This document shows positions 7,232 through 16,634 of a DNA stretch of 57,536 bases, piece by piece. The stretch covers positions 1-57,536 of the forward strand of contig CAIXCY010000078.1 of assembly GCA_903918045.1 (NCBI GenBank), read 5' to 3'. The first letter of the stretch is position 1. Each line of letters begins with the position of its first letter. The notes beneath the pieces are model-generated. The model worked only from the letters and a program-made list of their open reading frames with translations, was not told the DNA's origin and ran no database searches. The stretch is from an uncultured Bacteroidia bacterium. GTDB lineage: Bacteria > Bacteroidota > Bacteroidia > Bacteroidales > Prolixibacteraceae. The position numbers and the translations under genes are program-made.

Positions 7232-9787
7232 ATGATAAACAAAATTAGTCCGAATGCCTCTAAAATTCGCCGAATGGCAGAGGAACTTCTGAAAAAGGGG
7301 AATTCTGTCTCCTCTTTACCAGTTGGACCTGAACTGGACCAATCCCCTGCCCTTTTACAATCAGAAATACAGAGACTCCTGTATGAACTCGAAGTTCATC
7401 GGACAGAGTTAAAAATGCAGAATGATGAACTTATTTTAACCAAAAATAATGCTCAGAAGATCGCTGAGAAATATACAAAACTATTCGATTTTGCCCCTTT
7501 TGGCTATTTCACGCTCTCCAGACGGGGAGAGATTATGGAACTAAATCACTGTGGAGCAGCAATGTTGGGGCGGCCCCGTTCACTTTTAAAAAAGAGCCGA
7601 TTTGGTTTTTTTGTGAATGCCAAAACCAGACCGAGTTTTAATCAGTTTCTTGGTAACTTATTTAGTACCAAAGAAAAGGGATTCTGTAAACTAACCCTGG
7701 CTTTGGATGGGAATAACACTATCGATCTTTTCATCACAGGGACACTTGACGATACTGAAGAACTCTGCCTTGTAACTGCAGTAGATATTACATCAAGCAG
7801 AAGAACAGAGGATTCATTAAATAGGAGTGAAGAAAAATACAGAACAATCTTTGAAAATATCCAGGATGTATTTTACCAAACCAACCTGGCCGGTGAAGTC
7901 CTCGAAATCAGCCCTGGCATCAGGGAATTTTCAGAATTCGGCAGAGAAGAGATAATTGGATTCCCGGTTCAGAACCTCTATTACAATCCCGATGAACGTC
8001 AGGACCTGCTAATAGCCATTACAAAGAGAGGCGAACTTCATGATTATGAATTACAGATTAAAACTAAAACCGGAAAGAAAAAGATTGTTTCGATAAATGC
8101 GAAGCTTATTTTTAATGCCAGTGGGGTGGCCGATCATATCGATGGTTCGATGAGGGATATCACGCGCCGTACACAAGCAGAAGAGGAGGTTAAAAAACTA
8201 CAGAAAGCCATCGAAAACTCAAATACTTCAATAATTATAACCGATAAAAAAGGGAATATTGAATATGCAAATCCTTACTTTACTCATTTAACCGGCTATA
8301 CCCGGGAGGAATATACCGGTAAAAATCCGAATGTATTGAAATCGGGGTACCACTCCGTTGCATTTTATACGGATTTGTGGCAAACAATTCAGTCAGGCCA
8401 GACCTGGGAAGGTGAGTTTTACAACCGGAAAAAAGATGGCCATTTTTTTTGGGAGAATGCAGTTATTTCGCCGGTTCAAAATGAAAAAAATGAGATCACC
8501 CATTACGTCGCCATTAAAACCGATATTACCGCAGCTAAGAAGATCAATGAAGAATTAATAAATGCCAAGTTACGCGCCGAAGAGAGCGACAATCTTAAAA
8601 CCGCTTTTCTGAACAATATTTCTCACGAAATCAGAACCCCTTTTAACGGAATACTGGGTTTTCTTTCCATCCTTCAAAACGACGACCTAACCTCAGATGA
8701 AAGGGTGGAATATAATAAAATCATCTCTGAAAGTGCCTACAGGCTAATGAATACAATCAATGATATTGCTGAGGTTTCAGCGATGCAGGCGGGAAAGTTA
8801 AATGTTACAGAATCAGAGGTAACCATCAGTCAGCTTATTGAAGAACTTACAAGCCATTTTACCAATGATCTGAATAAAAAAGAGTTATTGTTTACGATTA
8901 CCAATGAGCTGCCCAAAAATGTGACCTTTATCTATACTGACAGGCTAAAGCTTAATACGATCCTGAACAATCTGCTTAGTAATGCAATAAAGTTTACATT
9001 CTGCGGCACTATTGGATTGGAGATTCGGTTGAAAGGATCCCAAAGCGACGGGGATCAAACGATCTATCAGCGGAGTTACGTTCCGGAGGACGCCGACACT
9101 ATTCCTTCAAACCCTCTCCAATCTTTACCTCTGATAGAATTTGCCGTTAGAGATACCGGAATTGGTATTCCTGAAAATAAGCAGCAAGCCATTTTCGAAC
9201 GGTTTATTCAGGCAGATAGTTCAAATACACGGAAATTTGAAGGATCAGGTTTGGGAACTACAATTGCCAAGGCCTATGTTGAAGCACTTGGAGGGGCTAT
9301 TCGGGTTGAAAGTAAGGAAGGAAATGGTTCGTTATTCAGCTTTACAATTCCCTTCATCACTGAATCGAAAGAGAAGCTAGCCCTCAAACATAAATATCCG
9401 GGGAAAATGGGTAACATGGTTAATCCTTTAAAAATATTGATAGCAGAAGACGATGAAACCTCCTTAATGTTCCTTGAAACGGTGGTTAAGCCCTATGCTA
9501 AAGCGGTTTTAATTGCAAAAACCGGTCAGGAGGCAGTAAGAATCTGCACCATTAATCCTGACATTGATTTGGTCCTAATGGATATCCAAATGCCAGTTTT
9601 GAACGGAAACGATGCGACATGTCAAATCAGGCTTTTTAATTCAACTGTAATAATAATTGCTCAAACTGCCCATGCTCTGGCTGCTGATACAGAAAAAGCA
9701 AAAATATCGGGATGCAATGATTTTATCTCAAAGCCCATTCAAAAAGGACAACTAATTGCATTATTGCATAAATATTTCAGTTCGTAA
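7232..9787 (+). CDS. Cytoplasmic PAS hybrid sensor histidine kinase
   Basis: 851 residues from the ATG at 7232. The frame is open to a TTG at 7166, but the extra 22 residues are Cys/Phe-rich, unlike the family, and overlap a promoter-like element. Order: N-terminal helix; PAS about 80-205 (FDFAPFGYFTL); PAS about 205-325; PAS about 326-450; HisKA with SHEIRTPFNG, phospho-His 465; HATPase_c about 568-705 with DTGIGIPE and GSGLGTTIAKA; receiver about 734-850 with LMDIQMP, phospho-Asp 784, and the conserved SKPI Lys. There are no membrane segments or HPt, so the sensor is cytoplasmic and the final output partner is not encoded here. It lies 107 bp after the last gvp gene, so it could regulate buoyancy, but this is context only. 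Confidence 0.93.
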   Translation: MINKISPNASKIRRMAEELLKKGNSVSSLPVGPELDQSPALLQSEIQRLLYELEVHRTELKMQNDELILTKNNAQKIAEKYTKLFDFAPFGYFTLSRRGEIMELNHCGAAMLGRPRSLLKKSRFGFFVNAKTRPSFNQFLGNLFSTKEKGFCKLTLALDGNNTIDLFITGTLDDTEELCLVTAVDITSSRRTEDSLNRSEEKYRTIFENIQDVFYQTNLAGEVLEISPGIREFSEFGREEIIGFPVQNLYYNPDERQDLLIAITKRGELHDYELQIKTKTGKKKIVSINAKLIFNASGVADHIDGSMRDITRRTQAEEEVKKLQKAIENSNTSIIITDKKGNIEYANPYFTHLTGYTREEYTGKNPNVLKSGYHSVAFYTDLWQTIQSGQTWEGEFYNRKKDGHFFWENAVISPVQNEKNEITHYVAIKTDITAAKKINEELINAKLRAEESDNLKTAFLNNISHEIRTPFNGILGFLSILQNDDLTSDERVEYNKIISESAYRLMNTINDIAEVSAMQAGKLNVTESEVTISQLIEELTSHFTNDLNKKELLFTITNELPKNVTFIYTDRLKLNTILNNLLSNAIKFTFCGTIGLEIRLKGSQSDGDQTIYQRSYVPEDADTIPSNPLQSLPLIEFAVRDTGIGIPENKQQAIFERFIQADSSNTRKFEGSGLGTTIAKAYVEALGGAIRVESKEGNGSLFSFTIPFITESKEKLALKHKYPGKMGNMVNPLKILIAEDDETSLMFLETVVKPYAKAVLIAKTGQEAVRICTINPDIDLVLMDIQMPVLNGNDATCQIRLFNSTVIIIAQTAHALAADTEKAKISGCNDFISKPIQKGQLIALLHKYFSS

Positions 9788-9940
9788 AATGGTTAAACTA
9801 AATCTTCTAAATTTAGCTGTTAACTTCCAATTTTATTGTATTTTGCATTACTTTTCTAATCAACTCGCTGATCCGCAATATTAGTCATAACTAACTGGAT
9901 TTAAAATAATTATAACTGACAATAATCTTTAGCTTACTCC

Positions 9941-12913
9941 TTGAAACCGATTTTAATCAAATATAAAAATTTACTCCCGGCCTCGACATTTAAAAATTCC
10001 TGGAGAGCTTTTTTTATTTTGGTAATTGGCCTCGGTCTAACAGGAATAGCTACGTTTTATGCCCAAAGAAAGGTTGAAAGTGATGCAAAACAGGAATTTG
10101 CATTAAATTGTAATGAGATAAAGATAAAAACAGCGAACCGTCTAAGGGCATGCGCTCAACTTTTGCAAACAGCTTCCGCTTTTTTTGCAGCATCCGATAC
10201 TGTTACCCGTGAACAATGGAAAATATTTAATCAGAATGCCAAATACGAAAAAATATTACCTGGTATTCAGGGACTTGGATATACTTTACTGGTTACCAAA
10301 GATCAGTTAAAACAACATTTAAAGAAAATCCGGTTGGAGGGTTTTCCCAATTATAAGATATGGCCTGAAGGGGAAGGTAAAATATATACCCCGGTCATTT
10401 ATCTGGAACCTTTTGCGGGCCGAAATCTAAATGTTCCAGGATATAATGGATTTTCAGATTCTACACGAAGAAAAGCGATGGAAATATCGCGGGATTCTGA
10501 TTTTGCAACCCTCTCGGGGAAGGTGATACTAGTACAAAATGAAGAAAACGACTTGCAATCCGGAATAGTGATGTTTGTTCCGGTTTACCATAAAGGGATG
10601 GCCCTACATACCGTTGAACAACGGCGTGCTGCGATTAAAGGTTGGATTTACAGCCCCTATCATTTGAACGATTTAATGCTCGGGATCTTAGGCCATTGGG
10701 ATCTTGAAAAGCCGAACAGAATTCGTTTGCAGATTTACGAGGATCAGATTACCAATTCCTCCTTAATCTATGACAGTCAAGGCAAAGAAAATAAGATCCG
10801 CAAATATCCGCAATCCAGAACTTTAACGCTACAGATCAAACCGTACGAAAAGAAGTGGATATTACAGTTTTCACAATCGGATCCCCATTATTTTTATTTT
10901 CAAAAACTCGTGACTATCGTCTTCGTAACCGGGATTTTCATAAGTTTATTATTGTTTTTGTTGTCCTTCTCTTTATTCAATACCAGAGGGAACGCTCAGC
11001 GAATAGCCTCTGTTTTGACCGCCGAGCTCAAAGAGAGTGAACACCGGATAAGGGAGGTACTGGAAAATTCGTTGGATGCATCCTACAAACGGAATCTGAT
11101 AACCCATAGCTATGATTATCTGAGTCCCGCCTATTCCAGGATCTCAGGTTATTCGGCAGATCAGATGGGAACAATGCCAATTGAAACGATAATTGAACTC
11201 ATGCACCCCGATGATGTACCTGAGGTGAACCGGATCATCGCGTTGTCATTGGCTGAGACTTCCATAACCACATACCAGTTGGAATACCGTTTCAGGCATA
11301 AAGAGGGAAGCTATCGGTGGTTTCATGATAAATATACCGTACTGAGAAACCTTCAGGGAGAGCCAGAAGCGTTGATTGGTAGTGTGAGCGATATCTCCGA
11401 CCGTAAAATGATCGAGGAAGCATTAAGTAATGAACGATTTCTGCTACGTACCTTAATCGATAATATTCCTGATTCGATCTATTGCATGGACCTTGAATGC
11501 CGCAAGACGCTGGCGAATATTACAGATTTAAGGTATATGGGGGCAGCAACTGAGGCTGAAGTTTTAGGAAAGAATGATTATGATTTTTACCCTCAGGAAC
11601 TTGCGGAAGAATTCATACGAATAGACAGAATGGTCATGCAAAGCGGCGAACCACTTCTTAACTGTGAAGAATATTTGTTTGATGAGAAGGGTGGAAAAAA
11701 ATGGTTGCTCTCCTCCAAAATTCCGTTGAGAAATGAAGAGGGAAAAGTTACAGGACTTCTAGGGATTGGGCGTGATATCACCGATCGCAAACTGGCGGAG
11801 GAGGCTCAGCGCGAAAGTGAGAGTCTGTATCGTTCCCTGTTTGAAAATATGCTAAACGGATTTGCCTATTGTCGCATGATATTTGAAGATGGAAAACCAA
11901 GCGATTTTATCTATCTGTCTGTAAATAATGCCTTTGAAACCCAAACTGGTCTTAAAGATGTTATTGGAAAACGGGTTTCTGAGGTCATTCCAGGAATACA
12001 GGAAAGTGATCAACAACTTTTAGAGTTGTATGGTCGTGTTTCCTTAACCGGAAAGGCTGAACAATTTGAATTTTTCTTCGAAGCATTGCAAATGTGGCTT
12101 TCGATATCAGTCTATTGTCCCCTTTACGGGCACTTCGTTGTAGTCTTTGATGTTATAACTGACCGTAAGCAAGCTGAAGAGTTGATCAGAGATAAGAATG
12201 TGCAACTTCAGAGTCTCAATGCTTCAAAAGATAAGTTATTCTCGATCATTGCACACGATTTGCGGAGCCCTTTTAACGGTTTTTTGGGACTTACACAAAT
12301 AATGGCGGAGGACCTCTCTGCATTGACAAGGGATGAGATCCGCGAGATGGCGGAGTCGATGCGAAATTCCGCTGCCACACTTTACCGGTTACTCGAAAAC
12401 CTGCTGCAATGGTCAACTCTTCAGCAGGGACGGATGGTGTTTAATCCGGTGATCATACCTTTAAACACTATTTTAACCGAAATTATGGCAATTGCAAAAC
12501 TATCTGCCAACATGAAGGAGATCGAAATAGAATGCCAGATTCCATATATTTTAGAAGTTTATGCAGACGTAAAAATGGTTCAGACTATCCTCCGCAACCT
12601 GATTTCAAATGCAATAAAATTCACCAATAAAGGGGGGAAAATCACAATCGCGGCCCGGCCAATCGATGAGTTAACTACAGAAATATCGATTAATGACAGT
12701 GGGATCGGTATGAGTCAAACAATTATCAACGGACTCTTTCAGATGGATATTAACACAAGCCGCAAGGGTACGGAGGGAGAAACCAGCACAGGACTAGGTC
12801 TTTTGATATGTAGCGACTTTATCGAAAAGAACGGTGGCAAACTTAGGGTTGAGAGTAAGGTTGGTATTGGAAGTACCTTTTATTTTACACTTCCAAACAA
12901 ATTAAGCCTGTAA
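9941..12913 (+). CDS. Membrane-bound CHASE-PAS sensor histidine kinase
   Basis: 990 residues from a TTG start; a stop codon lies 18 bp upstream in frame, the first ATG comes too late to keep TM1, and no Shine-Dalgarno is seen. Order: TM1 about 22-42; periplasmic CHASE domain about 60-290 with the family stretch KYEKILPGIQGLGY; TM2 about 323-346; PAS about 370-495, 500-620 and 630-745; HisKA with IIAHDLRSPFNG, phospho-His 772; HATPase_c to the end with NDSGIGM and STGLGLLICSDF. There is no receiver domain, so it needs a separate response regulator. CHASE domains bind small extracellular ligands such as cytokinin-like compounds or short peptides; the ligand here is unknown. It is convergent with the next kinase (7 bp between stops). 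Confidence 0.92.
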   Translation: MKPILIKYKNLLPASTFKNSWRAFFILVIGLGLTGIATFYAQRKVESDAKQEFALNCNEIKIKTANRLRACAQLLQTASAFFAASDTVTREQWKIFNQNAKYEKILPGIQGLGYTLLVTKDQLKQHLKKIRLEGFPNYKIWPEGEGKIYTPVIYLEPFAGRNLNVPGYNGFSDSTRRKAMEISRDSDFATLSGKVILVQNEENDLQSGIVMFVPVYHKGMALHTVEQRRAAIKGWIYSPYHLNDLMLGILGHWDLEKPNRIRLQIYEDQITNSSLIYDSQGKENKIRKYPQSRTLTLQIKPYEKKWILQFSQSDPHYFYFQKLVTIVFVTGIFISLLLFLLSFSLFNTRGNAQRIASVLTAELKESEHRIREVLENSLDASYKRNLITHSYDYLSPAYSRISGYSADQMGTMPIETIIELMHPDDVPEVNRIIALSLAETSITTYQLEYRFRHKEGSYRWFHDKYTVLRNLQGEPEALIGSVSDISDRKMIEEALSNERFLLRTLIDNIPDSIYCMDLECRKTLANITDLRYMGAATEAEVLGKNDYDFYPQELAEEFIRIDRMVMQSGEPLLNCEEYLFDEKGGKKWLLSSKIPLRNEEGKVTGLLGIGRDITDRKLAEEAQRESESLYRSLFENMLNGFAYCRMIFEDGKPSDFIYLSVNNAFETQTGLKDVIGKRVSEVIPGIQESDQQLLELYGRVSLTGKAEQFEFFFEALQMWLSISVYCPLYGHFVVVFDVITDRKQAEELIRDKNVQLQSLNASKDKLFSIIAHDLRSPFNGFLGLTQIMAEDLSALTRDEIREMAESMRNSAATLYRLLENLLQWSTLQQGRMVFNPVIIPLNTILTEIMAIAKLSANMKEIEIECQIPYILEVYADVKMVQTILRNLISNAIKFTNKGGKITIAARPIDELTTEISINDSGIGMSQTIINGLFQMDINTSRKGTEGETSTGLGLLICSDFIEKNGGKLRVESKVGIGSTFYFTLPNKLSL

Positions 12914-12920
12914 GCCTGAT

Positions 12921-14537
12921 TTATTTTTGATGTAGATTATCGAAAGCCGGGATTGAAATTGTAAAGGTACTCCCCTTCCCGATTTCACTCTCAACCGTTA
13001 TTGTTCCCCCATGAATTTCAGCGAATTCCTTACAAAGAATCAAGCCAAGACCTGTCCCTTTTTCGTTTTCAGTCCCCTTTAAAGTAAAACTGGTTTCGTT
13101 TCTAAATAGTTTTTCGATCTCCTCTTTTCCAATCCCAACACCTGTATCGGAAATTGAAACTTCAAAATGATCGACCTTCATTTTGGCTTCAACATTGATT
13201 TCCCCCCCTTTATTCGTAAACTTTATTGCATTTGAAATCAGGTTCCGAAACATCGAGCACACCATTTTCTCATCGGCAGCAATAATTATTTCTTCGGTTG
13301 TATTGTTTTGTAAGGTAATATTTTTTTTGTCTGCATTATATTGCAATCCCTTTATTTCATTCTCAATCAGCGGATTAATGAAAATTCTCCTGGGCTCAAA
13401 AAGAATACCATTCTGCTGTAATATGGCCCATTCCAGCAGGTTTTCCAACAAATTGAAAGCCTGCTTTGCTGTTGAATTAATGATATCTGCGTATGAAATA
13501 ATCGAATCAATGTCGAGGTTCCGGGCATCCTCCTTTAATATTTCGCTAAATCCTAAGATTCCGTTGAAAGGGGTTTTAAGGTCATGGGCAATAATTGAGA
13601 AGAATTTATCTTTTAGAGCGTTGAGTTCCTTTAAGTTGTTGGTTTGTTCCAAAAGTTTTGCCTCGAAATGCTTACGTTCAGTAATATCGCGGGTTACTCC
13701 CAGTATTGTCACCGAATTACCATCACTGTCGGGCAGGGGGAATACAAAAACTTCGGCGCACCAGGTAGACCCGCCTTTACGATAACACACATTCTCACCG
13801 TGAAACTTTGGCAAGGGTAAACCGGACTCAAAGGCCGAATTCACTTTTTGCAGGTAGTCTGCAACGATAAGCTGAGATTCCGGAGTGAGTAAAATCTCGA
13901 TCGACTGTTCCATAGACTCTTCTACTGTGAAGCCGCTTAATTCCTCAATTGCGGGGCTCATATAGGTCAATGTGCCGTCAAGCTTCATCGTCCAGACCAC
14001 ATCTCTGGCATTTTCAGCCAGCAACCGGTATCGCTCTTCCTTCTGACGTAGCTCTTCTTCCGCCCGTTTTCGCTCGGAGATATCCAGCGAGAGAACCATC
14101 ATCCCTTCAGACACCGGTTCAAGAATGATCAAAAACCATTTAACAGACTTATTTGTAAAGGTATAAGAAGTTTCAAACTTCAACGAAATACGCTCACCCA
14201 TGCATATACGATACATTGCAAAGATTTCTGTATCTTCAATCCCGGGATACATGTCAGCATACCTTCTTCCTATAAGATTTTCAGGTTCCTGAAAGGCCTG
14301 ATGCGCAGCAGATTTATTGACAAAAACATAAGTCCAGTCAAATCCAATAATCATAAATCCTTCAATCAAGGCATCAAGTGCATCCTTGAGCTGCGGTTCG
14401 TTATTATCAAATTCTGCAATGGATCTTGTCTTGAAATCTTTCCCGATACCAGGTGAACGCTTTAGCTCATTATAAGCGGCCTGGAGTTCTGCCAATTCAA
14501 TTTGCAGTTCTTCCTTTGTTTTACCGTTATCGCTCAT
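12921..14537 (-). CDS. PAS sensor histidine kinase
   Basis: 538 residues, no membrane segment. An N-terminal short helix (ELQIELAELQAAYNEL) precedes PAS about 50-160 and PAS about 165-290, with CYRKGGSTW and the connecting VTRDITERK. HisKA follows with SIIAHDLKTPFNG and phospho-His 318. HATPase_c has SDTGVGI and KGTGLGLILCKEF. There is no receiver or HPt. The transmitter resembles that of the preceding CHASE kinase (same IIAHDL-PFNG block), so these two probably arose from a common ancestor. A 417-bp intergenic region containing a dispersed repeat precedes the gene. Ligand and partner are unknown. Confidence 0.92.
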   Translation of the reverse strand: MSDNGKTKEELQIELAELQAAYNELKRSPGIGKDFKTRSIAEFDNNEPQLKDALDALIEGFMIIGFDWTYVFVNKSAAHQAFQEPENLIGRRYADMYPGIEDTEIFAMYRICMGERISLKFETSYTFTNKSVKWFLIILEPVSEGMMVLSLDISERKRAEEELRQKEERYRLLAENARDVVWTMKLDGTLTYMSPAIEELSGFTVEESMEQSIEILLTPESQLIVADYLQKVNSAFESGLPLPKFHGENVCYRKGGSTWCAEVFVFPLPDSDGNSVTILGVTRDITERKHFEAKLLEQTNNLKELNALKDKFFSIIAHDLKTPFNGILGFSEILKEDARNLDIDSIISYADIINSTAKQAFNLLENLLEWAILQQNGILFEPRRIFINPLIENEIKGLQYNADKKNITLQNNTTEEIIIAADEKMVCSMFRNLISNAIKFTNKGGEINVEAKMKVDHFEVSISDTGVGIGKEEIEKLFRNETSFTLKGTENEKGTGLGLILCKEFAEIHGGTITVESEIGKGSTFTISIPAFDNLHQK

Positions 14538-14699
14538 ACATTTGACTTTGTTTTCAGATGAATAACAAGTTGGAGTGATGCTTTCGCCGGAATATTACAA
14601 CAGTTAATTTTTCTGGTACAATAGACTATTCTGAGTATAAAATTAATTCATTTTTAACTCACAAACAATTGTATTATTTTTATTTATAAAACAATGAAA

Positions 14700-14825
14700 C
14701 GAGCATGTTCGATAAACAAAGACACGAATGAATTGGAAGAAGTGTAAATCTGCGAAGCAAATATCTCACATGCGAGTTCCCCTGATGGATCGGGGCCAGC
14801 TATCCGGCAATTAGAAAGCAAATTA
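14700..14825. repeat. Dispersed repeat, copy A
   Basis: Three blocks match copy B at 43163-43238: block 1 14700-14732 (28 of 33 identical), block 2 14761-14778 (18 of 18), block 3 14802-14825 (22 of 24). Copy A has an extra 28 bp between blocks 1 and 2 and 23 bp between blocks 2 and 3; copy B has the blocks nearly abutting. The second insert contains a short CCCCTGAT/GATCGGGG-like near-palindrome. Function unknown. Confidence 0.7.
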
Positions 14826-14897
14826 AATTTTAATGAAAAAGGCTTCTGTATTCAATAGAACATCCGTTGTAAAACTGAATTTCGTTGTTGTTGATGC

Positions 14898-14931
14898 AAA
14901 AAGGGCACCTCATTTCTGAGACACCCTTTTT
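14898..14931 (-). terminator. Rho-independent terminator of cysK
   Basis: On the minus strand an 8-bp A5G3/C3U5 stem is extended through three G-U pairs and a further 4 bp to a GAAA tetraloop, and the stem ends in five U. It starts 24 bp after the cysK stop codon. Confidence 0.8.
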
Positions 14932-14954
14932 GAACTATAATTTGATTAGGAAAT

Positions 14955-15908
14955 TTACTTTGCTACAGCTGCCTCTTCAAACTGATAGAGAACTGTTGAA
15001 AGATAGCGCTCGCCGGTATCACACATGATACAGACAATCTTTTTGCCCTTATTTTCAGGTCTTTTTGCAACCTGAAGTGCGGCATAAGCTATTGCTCCTG
15101 AGGAAATTCCAACCAGTAAACCCTCTGTCCTTGTTAATTCGCGACTAGTTTCGATTGCCTGATCGTTGGATACCTGAATGATTTCGTCAATAACCGAAAC
15201 ATTTAGGATATCGGGGACAAAACCGGCTCCGATTCCCTGAATCTTGTGAGGACCAGGATTTCCACCCGATAAAACAGGTGAATCAGTCGGCTCCACTGCA
15301 ATAATCTGAACTCCAGGTTTTCTGCTCTTTAAAACCTCACCAACACCGGTTACAGTTCCGCCGGTGCCAACACCAGCAACAAAAATATCTACTTCACCAT
15401 CTGTATCTCTCCAAATCTCCTCCGCTGTAGTTGTGCGGTGAATCTCAGGATTGGCAAGATTCTTAAATTGCTGTGGCATAAATGAATTTGGAGTTATTTC
15501 TGCCAGTTCGGTGGCTCTGCGGATGGCGCCTTTCATCCCTTCACTTCCGGGAGTCAGGACCAATTCAGCTCCTAATGCTTTTAACAGATTTCTCCGTTCA
15601 AGACTAAAAGTCTCAGGTAACAATATAATTAATCGGTATCCCTTGGCGGCTGCAACAAATGCAAGAGCAATACCCGTATTCCCACTTGTTGGTTCAATAA
15701 TTACAGAATCTTTATGAAGCAATCCTGCCTTTTCAGCAGCATCGATCATTGCAAATCCAATCCGGTCCTTAACACTTCCGGCAGGATTGAAAAATTCAAG
15801 CTTCCCAATAATGGTGGATTCAAGCTGATGTTTCTTGTTGAAATTAGAGAATTCAAGTAACGGAGTATTCCCAATTAAATCGGTAAGACTGGAGGCAATT
15901 TTTGTCAT
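14955..15908 (-). CDS. cysK: Cysteine synthase (O-acetylserine sulfhydrylase)
   Basis: 317 residues from the ATG at 15908; an upstream in-frame ATG adds nine residues that are not part of the family start. PLP Lys47 lies in NPAGSVKDR, followed by [20 protein letters not shown], the phosphate-binding glycine loop [13 protein letters not shown], and SSGAI near the C-terminus. It makes L-cysteine from O-acetylserine and sulfide in the cytoplasm. Length and motifs are those of a standard CysK. It stands alone with its own terminator. No serine acetyltransferase (cysE) is adjacent. A cystathionine-synthase-like PLP enzyme is encoded 5 kb away. Confidence 0.96.
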   Translation of the reverse strand: MTKIASSLTDLIGNTPLLEFSNFNKKHQLESTIIGKLEFFNPAGSVKDRIGFAMIDAAEKAGLLHKDSVIIEPTSGNTGIALAFVAAAKGYRLIILLPETFSLERRNLLKALGAELVLTPGSEGMKGAIRRATELAEITPNSFMPQQFKNLANPEIHRTTTAEEIWRDTDGEVDIFVAGVGTGGTVTGVGEVLKSRKPGVQIIAVEPTDSPVLSGGNPGPHKIQGIGAGFVPDILNVSVIDEIIQVSNDQAIETSRELTRTEGLLVGISSGAIAYAALQVAKRPENKGKKIVCIMCDTGERYLSTVLYQFEEAAVAK

Positions 15909-16137
15909 GGCTTTCTTTATTATTTTATGATACAAATTTGAAGGTATTAATCAACCTGAACAATCCCATAAAATGCGTATTTTCTATACCTTCTTTATGG
16001 TATAAGTAATTAGAATCGTAAAGTGTTAATTTGTTCCTTTAAATTAAGTTTGCATGCCGGATCTTAAATTCCACCACAATTGGGAATTTATGATTCATTC
16101 AATTAATATTGTACCCTGGTCATCTTAAATATCCGAA

Positions 16138-16632
16138 ATGAACGATTTAACCATGCAGATCCGAACCATTCACCCCTCCGACAATGGGCAATTGGCACGA
16201 ATTATCCGGTCGACACTGACCGAATTCGGAGCCAACCATCCCGGAACCGTCTATTATGATACTGCAACAGATTCCCTCTCAGAACTTTTTAACAAAGCAC
16301 ATTCCATCTATTATGTGGCTTTACTAAATAGACAAATCGTAGGTGGCGGTGGGATTTTTCCTACCGAGGGGTTGCCCGAAGACACGTGTGAACTGGTAAA
16401 AATGTACCTGTTACCTGAAGCCCGTGGGAGAGGGCTTGGAAGATTAATTTTAGAACAATGCCTTCAAAAGGCTAAAGAAGCTGGTTTCCGGAATATCTAT
16501 ATTGAGACTATGCCTGAATTAAAACTCGCACTGAAAGTGTATGAAAAATTTGGTTTTGAATACTTACCGGCACCATTGGGAAACAGCGGCCACTTTGGTT
16601 GCGATCTGTGGATGCTTAAAAAATTAGACTAG
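16138..16632 (+). CDS. GNAT family N-acetyltransferase
   Basis: 164 residues, a single GNAT domain. Motif A (acetyl-CoA pyrophosphate binding) is VKMYLLPEARGRGLGRLI at about 83-100, followed by the motif B region LALKVYEKFGFEYLP. The N-terminal MQIRTIHPSDNGQLARII is typical of small amino-acid or polyamine acetyltransferases; the substrate cannot be read. Its stop is 2 bp from the aminotransferase ATG, so the two genes are almost certainly cotranscribed and may act on related amino compounds (inference). Confidence 0.88.
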   Translation: MNDLTMQIRTIHPSDNGQLARIIRSTLTEFGANHPGTVYYDTATDSLSELFNKAHSIYYVALLNRQIVGGGGIFPTEGLPEDTCELVKMYLLPEARGRGLGRLILEQCLQKAKEAGFRNIYIETMPELKLALKVYEKFGFEYLPAPLGNSGHFGCDLWMLKKLD

Positions 16633-16634
16633 AT

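Larger units (their letters stand above)
14538..14954. other. 417-bp intergenic region: dispersed repeat and cysK terminator
   Basis: No credible ORF. It contains copy A of a three-block dispersed repeat (14700-14825), whose second copy lies at 43163-43238, and the hairpin terminator of cysK (14898-14931). The AT-rich part next to the kinase start (14540-14700) shows no clear TAnnTTTG promoter on the minus strand. Confidence 0.7.

Noticed and set aside
13183-13785. 200-codon ORF antisense to the PAS kinase
   Set aside because: Shadow of the kinase gene, whose HisKA and HATPase motifs are intact on the other strand.
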